DNA of 11,783 nucleotides from contig LFFH01000042.1 of the NCBI GenBank assembly GCA_001510455.1, positions 1-11,783 on the forward strand. Reading direction: 5' to 3'. The position numbers and the translations under genes are program-made. Each line of letters starts with the position of its first letter. Within the stretch, counting starts at the first letter, position 1. Below the pieces are notes generated by a model. The model had not been told where the DNA came from, did not search any database, and saw only the letters and a list, made by a program, of their open reading frames with translations. Source of the stretch: Actinobacteria bacterium casp-actino8. GTDB lineage: Bacteria; Actinomycetota; Acidimicrobiia; Acidimicrobiales; Ilumatobacteraceae. This document shows, piece after piece, positions 6,896 through 11,783 of the stretch.

Positions 6896-6901
6896 TTGAC
6901 A
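6896..6901 (+). promoter_or_regulatory. Possible -35 box of the whiB promoter
   Basis: TTGACA matches the -35 consensus, but the hexamer 17 nt downstream (ACATCC at 6919-6924) is a poor -10. Nothing better was seen in the 223-bp region, so the whiB promoter is not firmly located. The region 6815-6962 otherwise holds no gene that I can support. Confidence 0.25.
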
Positions 6902-6952
6902 CGCTTGACCCTCGGAGGACATCCGTCCCCGCACCCCACCCCTCGATCCCCT

Positions 6953-6956
6953 GGAG
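6953..6956 (+). promoter_or_regulatory. Shine-Dalgarno of whiB
   Basis: GGAG lies 6 nt before the GTG at 6963. It fixes the start and shows that whiB, unlike most unit-leading genes here, is read from a leadered mRNA. Confidence 0.6.
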
Positions 6957-6962
6957 TACACC

Positions 6963-7292
6963 GTGTCGATTCTCGCCTCGTCCTTGGCCCTCGGTTCCGC
7001 TGACTACACCTGGCGAGTCGACGCAGTCTGCAAGGACACCGACCCGGAGCTCTTCTTCCCCGTCGGAACCACCGGACAGGCGTTGCTCCAGATCGATCGA
7101 GCCAAGCAAGTGTGCGACGAATGTCCGGTGAAGATCGAGTGCCTCGACTTCGCGATCGAGACCAACCAGGACTCGGGTATCTGGGGCGGCACCTCCGAGG
7201 AGGAGCGTCGAGACATCCGCCGTCGTATCGCCGCTCGCAACAAGGCGCTGAAGGCCGCTCAGATCAACAACGCCGGCGCCGCCGCCAGCTGA
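6963..7292 (+). CDS. whiB1: WhiB-family Fe-S transcription factor (WhiB1/WblE-like)
   Basis: A 109-residue WhiB-like protein. The four cluster cysteines are C23, C51, C54 and C60 (C...CxxC-x5-C). The sigma-interacting turn reads SGIWGGTSEEERR (71-83), followed by a basic tail (RRRIAARNKALK) expected to contact DNA. The DPELFFPVG segment (27-35) and the SGIWGG turn resemble WhiB1/WblE, the essential NO-sensitive member in Mycobacterium and Streptomyces, more than WhiB2, WhiB3 or WhiB7. It binds a 4Fe-4S cluster and the primary sigma factor. GTG start with GGAG 6 nt upstream. Its stop lies 12 bp from that of the convergent PdtaS-like kinase, the arrangement also found in M. tuberculosis (whiB1 beside pdtaS, recalled from memory), which supports the subfamily call. 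Confidence 0.93.
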   Translation: MSILASSLALGSADYTWRVDAVCKDTDPELFFPVGTTGQALLQIDRAKQVCDECPVKIECLDFAIETNQDSGIWGGTSEEERRDIRRRIAARNKALKAAQINNAGAAAS

Positions 7293-7304
7293 CGCCTCAC
7301 TAGC

Positions 7305-8786
7305 TCAGCGCGGGAGTCGCAACTCGACGACCGTTCCGTCGCCCTTGCGCACACCGGCGATCCCGACCTCTTCGAAATCCTCGGGTCGTCCGGCTCGCAT
7401 TTCGATCGTTCCGTCGAGTTCGGTCGTCACGAGTGTGCGCACGATCGACAGGCCGAGGCCGGTGGCCGCATCGAGATCGAAACCAGGGTCGAGCCCTCGT
7501 CCGTCGTTGACCACCTTGATGTGGATCGTGTCGTCGTCGCCTCCGAGCAGAACGACCACCGTCCCGCCCGCACTGCCTTCCGGGAAACCGTGATCGATGG
7601 CGTTCTGAAGCAGCTCGGTCACCACCACCGACAACGGAGTGGCGATATTGGCGGGCAGCCGTCCGCCATCGCCCTTCATGAGGAACCGAACCGGGCGATC
7701 GGGTGACTGAAGGCTCTCTTCGGCCAGACGCATCAGCGGACGCACGATTTCGACGAAAGCGAAGTCCTCGCCCGGTTCACGCGACAAGGTCTCGTGCACG
7801 AGAGCGATCGTCCGGATCCGTCGAACACTGTCCTGTACCGCCGCCTTGGCTTCGGGAGCCTGCAACCGACGGGCCTGCAGACGCAGCAGCGACGAAATGG
7901 TCTGCAGGTTGTTCTTCACGCGATGGTGGATCTCACGAATGGTCGCGTCCTTCGACAGCAACATGCGATCACGGCGTCGAACCTCGGTCACGTCACGAAT
8001 GAACAACACTCCACCGGTCACCACACCTTCCGACACGATCGGAATACAGCGCACCAGGAGAGTGACGTCGGGGGTCTGATCGAATTCCTCGATCACCGGC
8101 CGCAAGGTCTCGAAGGCCTGACGGGCCGGACTGTCGGCGAATCCCAACTCCGACAGGGTCTGACCGACGGCGTTGGTGGGGATACCGACTCGGTGCAAGG
8201 TGGAGTTGGCATTGGGTGACGCGTACTGAACACGAGTGTTCTCGTCGAACACGATCGCGCCGTCCCCCACTCGTGGTGCGGCACTGAGGTCGGCCGCCCG
8301 ACCCGGGAACGGGAACGTCCCGTCCGACACCATCTGAGCGAATCGCTGGAAGATCGCCAAGTACGTTCTCTCGAGCTCACCCGGTTGACGACTGAACAAC
8401 GACGACCAGTTGCGAGTGAGAACGGCGATCGAACCGCGCACACTGCGCACCGGGATGGCGAGCACATGAACCGGATCGTCGATGTCGTCCATCTGGATCT
8501 CGGCATCACCGACTTCACCGTCGTGAAAGGTGCGATCGACCAGTGTCGTGGTGGCTTCGTTCGCCCATCCTCCGACGAGATCATCGGGGTAGATCGTGCG
8601 ACCCGTGGCCGGCCTCACCTGAGCACCCACGATCCAGTTGCCGTTGCGATCGCGCAGGTAGAGAACGAGGTCGGCGAAACTCAGATCAGCGAGCATCCCC
8701 CACTCGCCGATCAGCTGCTGCAGATGTGCCGCGTCCTCACGGGGAAGATCGGTGTGCTGGCGGACGAAATCGGCAAGAGTCGCCAT
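7305..8786 (-). CDS. pdtaS: Sensor histidine kinase, PdtaS-like (HisKA_2 family)
   Basis: A 493-residue cytoplasmic histidine kinase without membrane segments. Domains in order: N-terminal GAF-like sensor (about 1-155), PAS-like domain (about 170-270), HisKA_2 dimerisation domain with the phospho-acceptor motif REIHHRVKNNLQTISSLLRL (284-303, H288), and an HATPase with N-box ELLQNAIDHGF (391-401, N395), VNDGRGL (426-432) and TGLGLSIVRTL (442-452). Length and architecture match mycobacterial PdtaS. That kinase phosphorylates PdtaR, an ANTAR-type RNA-binding antiterminator; it has been linked to nutrient and nitric-oxide/copper responses, and c-di-GMP binding has been reported. No PdtaR gene is in the window; the mycobacterial partner is also unlinked. 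Convergent with whiB. The ATG lies 6 nt after a CAGACT -10-like box, with a 31-bp repeat array just upstream. Confidence 0.93.
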   Translation of the reverse strand: MATLADFVRQHTDLPREDAAHLQQLIGEWGMLADLSFADLVLYLRDRNGNWIVGAQVRPATGRTIYPDDLVGGWANEATTTLVDRTFHDGEVGDAEIQMDDIDDPVHVLAIPVRSVRGSIAVLTRNWSSLFSRQPGELERTYLAIFQRFAQMVSDGTFPFPGRAADLSAAPRVGDGAIVFDENTRVQYASPNANSTLHRVGIPTNAVGQTLSELGFADSPARQAFETLRPVIEEFDQTPDVTLLVRCIPIVSEGVVTGGVLFIRDVTEVRRRDRMLLSKDATIREIHHRVKNNLQTISSLLRLQARRLQAPEAKAAVQDSVRRIRTIALVHETLSREPGEDFAFVEIVRPLMRLAEESLQSPDRPVRFLMKGDGGRLPANIATPLSVVVTELLQNAIDHGFPEGSAGGTVVVLLGGDDDTIHIKVVNDGRGLDPGFDLDAATGLGLSIVRTLVTTELDGTIEMRAGRPEDFEEVGIAGVRKGDGTVVELRLPR

Positions 8787-8792
8787 GACTCA

Positions 8793-8798
8793 AGTCTG
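8793..8798 (-). promoter_or_regulatory. Candidate -10 box for pdtaS
   Basis: CAGACT on the minus strand ends 6 nt before the pdtaS ATG at 8786, suggesting a leaderless start. The tandem repeat array begins 18 nt further upstream, covering the -35 region and beyond. Confidence 0.4.
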
Positions 8799-8816
8799 CC
8801 CGACCGCTCCGTGTCT

Positions 8817-8906
8817 TCTCGGGATTCGGTTACGACCCGAACCCGTCTCTCGGGATTCGGTTACGACCCGAACCCGTCTCTCGGGATTCGGTTACGACCC
8901 GAACCC
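8817..8906. repeat. 31-bp tandem repeat array, about 2.9 copies, with hairpin in each unit
   Basis: Exact units start at 8820, 8851 and 8882; the third matches for 25 nt (to 8906), and the last three bases of a preceding unit are present at 8817-8819. Each unit holds a bulged hairpin: CGGG(A)TTCGG, 7-nt loop TTACGAC, CCGAACCCG. The third unit encodes the last codons of DUF3107 (Gly-Phe-Gly-Ser, TAA at 8892-8894), so the array is a duplicated gene end with its hairpin. Equivalent TAA triplets recur at 8861-8863 and 8830-8832. On the minus strand the hairpins sit downstream of DUF3107 and upstream of pdtaS. They could act as terminators (no U-tract seen) or as binding sites in the pdtaS promoter. 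Confidence 0.92.
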
Positions 8907-9122
8907 CATCTTCCGGTCCTTGTCGGTGGACCCGATCTCGACGTACGCGATCTTGGATGCCGACACGCCCACCTGTCGTCCACGCTTGTCGGTGAGCCAC
9001 AGAACGTCGACCGCACCCGACAGCGCCGTCTCGACCAGCTTTCGCGTGGCATCGAGTTGGTCATCGGCCTGCTCGATCATGACTTCCCGCCCGACATTGC
9101 TGACCACGATGCGAACTTCCAC
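8892..9122 (-). CDS. DUF3107 family small protein
   Basis: A 76-residue member of the actinobacterial DUF3107 family (M. tuberculosis TB9.4/Rv3208A-like, recalled from memory); function unknown. It matches the family in the start VEVRIVVSNVGREVMIE, the middle LVETALSGAVDVLWLTDKRGRQVGV and the conserved end KIAYVEIG...RKMGFG. A small single-domain alpha/beta protein with no signal peptide. The GTG start is fixed by a perfect AAGGAGG 5 nt upstream. It begins 37 bp after the stop of the upstream cysteine-containing regulator on the same strand, so they are probably co-transcribed. Its last codons and stop lie in the third unit of the tandem repeat, so the repeat arose by copying the end of this gene; the reading frame is intact. 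Confidence 0.9.
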   Translation of the reverse strand: MEVRIVVSNVGREVMIEQADDQLDATRKLVETALSGAVDVLWLTDKRGRQVGVSASKIAYVEIGSTDKDRKMGFGS

Positions 9123-9127
9123 GATGT

Positions 9128-9134
9128 CCTCCTT
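9128..9134 (-). promoter_or_regulatory. Consensus Shine-Dalgarno of the DUF3107 gene
   Basis: AAGGAGG on the minus strand, 5 nt before the GTG at 9122. It is the strongest ribosome binding site in the window and decides the start of a small gene. It fits an internal operon gene rather than a leaderless unit. Confidence 0.85.
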
Positions 9135-9159
9135 CGACCGACTCGCTCGACGCTACCGG

Positions 9160-9903
9160 CTAGACCACGGTGGCACAGAAGGTGTCACCCTGCGGCAACG
9201 AAGCACTCGTCGACACGTCGGCGTCCCCGTACAGCGCCTTCAACATGCCCTTCACCATTCCCCGATCGACCGCACACACCACCGGGTGCTCGAGCGCCAC
9301 GTCACCGAAGGGACAATGGTTGTTGATGATGCGCAACTGGTCGTTGCGTTTCTCGGCATGTGACGCGAAACCATGAGCCGTGAGTGCATCGGCCACGGCC
9401 TGCATCGCCGAACGCAGACTGCGCTGACCGACCGCCAGATCGTCACCGGTGAGAGCGGCAGCCATGGCCCGGCCGTACTCCTGGCCCACTTCTTCGGCGA
9501 TGGCCTCGGCTCGATCGTGCGGTAACAGCGCCAAGGTCTTGCCGAGCAGACTGAGCACGAGGTCATCACTGCGAATCGGTAGTTCACCGTCGACACGATC
9601 GGCGACCGCCACGTATTTCTTGGACGGACGACCGGCACCACCACCGGCCGAACGAGCCACCGAGACCTCCACGTATCCACCCGCCGCCAATTTGTCGAGA
9701 TGGTGACGGGCCACGTTCGGATGGATGTCGACTTCGCGGGCCACCTCGGCCGCCGTGGAGCCCTCGACGTGATCTCGCAGGAACATGTAGATGGCACGAC
9801 GGGTGGGATCACCGAATGCGTTGGTGATGGCGGCCACCGTGGCCGTGAAGGCGCCTGCTTGTGAACGAGAACCGCTCGCAGGGGTGGGGGTGCTCGTCGA
9901 CAC
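9160..9903 (-). CDS. Winged-helix regulator with C-terminal cysteines (SufR/COG2345-like)
   Basis: A 247-residue transcription factor. After a low-complexity N-terminus rich in Ser, Thr and Pro comes an ArsR/MarR-type winged helix at about 22-100: AFGDPTRRAIYMFLRDH, then STAAEVAREVDIHPNVARHHLDKL, then a GGGAGRPSKKY wing. The C-terminal part has NNHCPFGDVALEHPVVC (C197 and C210, spacing C-x12-C) and a last cysteine C243. The C-x12-C spacing and the HCPF context are like SufR, the 4Fe-4S repressor of Fe-S assembly genes, but one of SufR's usual four cysteines is absent, so cluster binding is inferred. It diverges from an Mrp/ApbC Fe-S carrier gene, a likely target. The GTG start is 6 nt after TAGAAT, indicating a leaderless mRNA. 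DUF3107 follows in the same operon. Confidence 0.85.
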   Translation of the reverse strand: MSTSTPTPASGSRSQAGAFTATVAAITNAFGDPTRRAIYMFLRDHVEGSTAAEVAREVDIHPNVARHHLDKLAAGGYVEVSVARSAGGGAGRPSKKYVAVADRVDGELPIRSDDLVLSLLGKTLALLPHDRAEAIAEEVGQEYGRAMAAALTGDDLAVGQRSLRSAMQAVADALTAHGFASHAEKRNDQLRIINNHCPFGDVALEHPVVCAVDRGMVKGMLKALYGDADVSTSASLPQGDTFCATVV

Positions 9904-9906
9904 GCC

Positions 9907-9917
9907 GGTATTCTACC
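9907..9917. promoter_or_regulatory. Small inverted repeat over the regulator's -10 box
   Basis: GGTA-TTC-TACC is a perfect 4-bp dyad centred on the TAGAAT box. It could be an autoregulatory operator of the cysteine-containing regulator. Such short dyads are common by chance. Confidence 0.25.
9910..9915 (-). promoter_or_regulatory. Candidate -10 box for the regulator-DUF3107 operon
   Basis: TAGAAT on the minus strand, the best -10 match in the window, ends exactly 6 nt before the GTG at 9903. This supports a leaderless transcript and the GTG start. No clear -35 was found. Confidence 0.55.
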
Positions 9918-9933
9918 TATCGCCATAGTGCAA

Positions 9934-9967
9934 ATTCGGCGTGAGCAATCACGCCAGCATCACGAAT
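9934..9967. promoter_or_regulatory. Dyad / leader hairpin upstream of mrp
   Basis: A perfect 6-bp inverted repeat GGCGTG (9938-9943), 6-nt loop AGCAAT, CACGCC (9950-9955) is enclosed by an outer pairing ATTC (9934-9937) with GAAT (9964-9967). It lies between the divergent regulator and mrp, directly before the mrp Shine-Dalgarno. It may be an operator for the Fe-S-type regulator, since the 6-nt spacing is like known SufR dyads, or an RNA hairpin acting on mrp translation. Confidence 0.45.
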
Positions 9968-9969
9968 CG

Positions 9970-9973
9970 GGAG
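9970..9973 (+). promoter_or_regulatory. Shine-Dalgarno of mrp
   Basis: GGAG within CGGGAG lies 9 nt before the ATG at 9983. It supports that start over the GTG at 9941, which lies inside the leader hairpin. Confidence 0.6.
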
Positions 9974-9982
9974 CCCCCACCC

Positions 9983-11131
9983 ATGACACTCACCCGTGAG
10001 CAGGTCGTCGACGCCCTCCGGCCCGTCGAAGACCCCGAACTTCACCGCTCCATCGTCGACATCGGCATGCTCCGTGACGTCACGATCGACCCCGACGGCA
10101 CGGTCGGCATCCTCGTCGCCCTCACCGTGGCCGGCTGTCCGTTGCGCAACGAGATCTCCAACCGTGTGAACGGCGCCGTCACTCCCCTTCCCGGGGTGAC
10201 TCGTGTGAATCTCGATTTCACCGTCATGACCGACGACGAGCGCGCGACGCTGCGCGAGAAGCTCCACGGTGATCCGTCGGCCACCGCCGGCCAGGGTCAG
10301 GCCCACGGACATGCCGAAGGTCGAGTCATTCCCTTCGCCCAGCCCGGCTCGAAGACCCGTCCGCTCCTCATTTCGTCGGGCAAGGGCGGCGTCGGCAAGT
10401 CGAGTGTCACCACCAACCTGGCCGTTGCCCTCGCCGCGCAAGGTCACTCGGTGGGTGTGGTCGATGCCGACATCTACGGCTTCTCGATCCCTCGCATGCT
10501 CGGCGCCGACCGGGACCCGGTCGTGATCGACCGCATGCTTCTTCCACCCGAGTCGTACGGCGTACGTTGTATCTCGATCGGCTACTTCGTTCCTGACGGT
10601 CAAGCCGTCGTGTGGCGTGGGCCCATGCTCCACAAGGCCCTCGAGCAGTTCCTGACCGACGTCTACTGGGACGAGCCCGACTTCTTGTTGATCGACATGC
10701 CCCCCGGTACCGGAGACATCGCTCTGTCACTCAGTCAGTACCTGCCTCGTGGTGAGGTGTACGTGGTCACCACACCGCAGCAAGCGGCACAGAAGGTCGC
10801 TCGCCTCTCGGCTGCCATGGCCGCCAAGGTGAATCTGCCCGTCAAGGGCGTGATCGAGAACATGTCGTGGTTCGTCGGTGACGACGGAAAGCGCTACGAG
10901 TTGTTCGGCAGCGGTGGCGGAAAGGAACTCGCCGACGAACTCGGCGTTCCGCTTCTCGGCCAATTGCCGCTCGTTCCGCAACTTCGCGAAGGTGGTGACG
11001 ACGGGCGACCGATCACCGCAGTGCACCCCGACAGTGAAGCCGCGCGCACTTTCCATTCGATCGCCGAGAAGATCGCGAAGGACATGAAGCCGAAGAAGAT
11101 CTTCAGCAAGTTCCTGAAGGTGAACGGCTGA
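9983..11131 (+). CDS. mrp: Mrp/ApbC-type Fe-S cluster carrier ATPase
   Basis: A 382-residue P-loop ATPase that carries or assembles Fe-S clusters for target proteins in the cytoplasm. An N-terminal MIP18/DUF59 domain (about 3-90) has DPELHRSIVDIGML (17-30) and AGCPLRNEI (50-58, C52). The ParA/MinD-like domain follows, with deviant Walker A SSGKGGVGKSS (131-141), DADIYGFSIPRMLG (161-174), WRGPMLHKALEQF (211-223) and LLIDMPPGTGD (235-245). After IENMSW (291-296) the usual cluster-binding CxxC of proteobacterial ApbC/Mrp is missing; the segment reads FVGDDGKRYELFGSGGG, as in other actinobacterial Mrp proteins I recall. The ATG at 9983 is chosen over the GTG at 9941 because of the family N-terminus and a GGAG upstream. 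Divergent from the cysteine-containing regulator; its stop abuts that of the next gene. Confidence 0.95.
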   Translation: MTLTREQVVDALRPVEDPELHRSIVDIGMLRDVTIDPDGTVGILVALTVAGCPLRNEISNRVNGAVTPLPGVTRVNLDFTVMTDDERATLREKLHGDPSATAGQGQAHGHAEGRVIPFAQPGSKTRPLLISSGKGGVGKSSVTTNLAVALAAQGHSVGVVDADIYGFSIPRMLGADRDPVVIDRMLLPPESYGVRCISIGYFVPDGQAVVWRGPMLHKALEQFLTDVYWDEPDFLLIDMPPGTGDIALSLSQYLPRGEVYVVTTPQQAAQKVARLSAAMAAKVNLPVKGVIENMSWFVGDDGKRYELFGSGGGKELADELGVPLLGQLPLVPQLREGGDDGRPITAVHPDSEAARTFHSIAEKIAKDMKPKKIFSKFLKVNG

Positions 11132-11743
11132 TCAGTCGTTCCAGAAACGCTGTTCCCTGAACGGGTCGGCGTACATGTGATAACCGTTGCGTTCCCAGAA
11201 GCCGGGCGCGTCGGACGGTCGTAGTTCGAGCCCACGCACCCACTTCGCGCTCTTCCAGAAATAGAGATGCGGAATCACGATGCGAACGGGTCCGCCGTGA
11301 TCGGGCTCGATCTCCTCGCCGTCGTAGGCGTACGCCACGAGTGCCTCATCGGTCGTGATGTCGGGCAACGGAACGTTGGTCGTGTAACCGAACTCGGCAT
11401 GTTCCATCACGTGAGTGGCCTCGGACTGAACACCGGCCATGTCGAACAGATCGCGTACACGAACACCCGTCCAGGTGGTGTCGAACTTGCTCCACTTCGT
11501 CACGCAATGGATGTCGAACGTGAGAGTGGTGGACGGAAGGGCCTTCAACTCGTCGAGCGTCAAGGTGAACGGGCGATGAACGAGACCGAAGATCGAGAGA
11601 TTCCATTCACCGGACTCGTACGTGGGCACGTCGCCAACGTGCAACACCGGAAAGCGATCGGTGAGGTACTGACCAGGCGGAAGCCGCGATGCGTCGTAAC
11701 CCTTCTCGATCGTCTCCTGACGGTTGCGCTCGAAGAATCCCAT
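11132..11743 (-). CDS. Sulfite oxidase-like molybdopterin oxidoreductase (SUOX-fold catalytic domain only)
   Basis: A 203-residue protein consisting of little more than the oxidoreductase molybdopterin-binding domain of the sulfite oxidase/MsrP superfamily. The Moco-ligating cysteine is C80 in FDIHCVTKWSKFDTTWTGV (76-94). Other family elements are NLSIFGLV (48-55), DELKALPS (64-71), and GGPVRIVIPHLYFWKSAKWV followed by RGLEL (150-174). There is no twin-arginine signal, haem domain or dimerisation domain, so it is probably a cytoplasmic enzyme with an unknown electron partner and substrate. It appears complete for this short subgroup (NCBI-style name sulfite oxidase-like oxidoreductase). ATG start with CAGAAT ending 7 nt upstream, suggesting a leaderless mRNA. 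Its stop is directly adjacent to the mrp stop on the other strand. Confidence 0.92.
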   Translation of the reverse strand: MGFFERNRQETIEKGYDASRLPPGQYLTDRFPVLHVGDVPTYESGEWNLSIFGLVHRPFTLTLDELKALPSTTLTFDIHCVTKWSKFDTTWTGVRVRDLFDMAGVQSEATHVMEHAEFGYTTNVPLPDITTDEALVAYAYDGEEIEPDHGGPVRIVIPHLYFWKSAKWVRGLELRPSDAPGFWERNGYHMYADPFREQRFWND

Positions 11744-11750
11744 GCCCGAA

Positions 11751-11756
11751 ATTCTG
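11751..11756 (-). promoter_or_regulatory. Candidate -10 box for the oxidoreductase gene
   Basis: CAGAAT on the minus strand ends 7 nt before the ATG at 11743, the same hexamer and spacing as before etfB. The upstream region is cut by the window edge, so a -35 cannot be judged well. Confidence 0.4.
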
Positions 11757-11783
11757 ACGCAACGGCGTTTGAATCGCGTCGTC

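Noticed and set aside
6898..6902. WhiA-type GACAC boxes upstream of whiB and pdtaS
   Set aside because: A 5-bp motif occurs often by chance in this composition, and no additional support was seen.
6450..7109. Minus-strand open frame across the whiB leader and the start of whiB
   Set aside because: It runs antisense to whiB and out of frame through the GDPD 5' region, with no recognisable protein features.
8817..8906. CRISPR array
   Set aside because: The repeats are directly adjacent with no spacers, include a gene end, and no cas gene is present.
9917..10633. Minus-strand open frame opposite mrp
   Set aside because: It is antisense to the Walker A and MIP18 domains of Mrp and is His/Arg/Asp-rich noise.

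Overview
The window (about 11.8 kb, moderately GC-rich) is a densely packed piece of an actinobacterial chromosome. The class evidence is strong: a WhiB-family protein, the actinobacterial trio of histidine phosphatase / DUF3090 / SCO1664-family protein, DUF3107, and a PdtaS-type sensor kinase convergent to a WhiB1-type gene, as in Mycobacterium. Small spacers and the style of the unknown genes suggest Acidimicrobiia (Ilumatobacter-like), but that placement is only an inference. I see no insertion sequences, tRNA, rRNA, prophage genes or CRISPR. Thirteen complete genes and one partial gene are supported.

Layout. (1) 1-3211: the 5' part of a family 5 uracil-DNA glycosylase on the minus strand diverges, across only 24 bp, from a four-gene plus-strand operon: histidine phosphatase, DUF3090, SCO1664-family kinase-fold protein, and a 344-aa protein of unknown function. 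(2) 3237-4992: the minus-strand etfB-etfA operon for electron transfer flavoprotein. (3) 5099-6739: a diacylglycerol/lipid kinase-family gene convergent with a glycerophosphodiester phosphodiesterase gene, both acting on lipid headgroups or their breakdown products. (4) 6740-6962: an intergenic region with a perfect 58-bp palindrome just upstream of the phosphodiesterase promoter and a long whiB leader. (5) 6963-8786: whiB1-like gene convergent with a PdtaS-like histidine kinase. (6) 8817-8906: a 31-bp tandem repeat, nearly three copies, that includes the 3' end of the next gene. (7) 8892-9903: minus-strand operon of a cysteine-containing winged-helix regulator (SufR/COG2345-like) and DUF3107. 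(8) 9983-11131: Mrp/ApbC-type Fe-S carrier ATPase, divergent from that regulator. (9) 11132-11743: a small cytoplasmic molybdopterin oxidoreductase, tail-to-tail with mrp with no spacer.

How it works together. Redox and Fe-S biology recur: WhiB (Fe-S sensor), the three-cysteine regulator facing mrp (Fe-S carrier), ETF, a Moco enzyme and an Fe-S DNA glycosylase. A recurring promoter design is visible: most genes that begin a transcription unit have a -10-like hexamer (T/C-A-N-N-N-T) ending 6-7 nt before the start codon, as expected for leaderless mRNAs. Several downstream or long-leader genes instead carry Shine-Dalgarno sequences.

The best candidates for something undescribed are the 58-bp palindrome (6757-6814), the triplicated gene end/hairpin array (8817-8906), the regulator-mrp divergon with a dyad in the mrp leader, and the uncharacterised phosphatase/DUF3090/SCO1664/344-aa operon.
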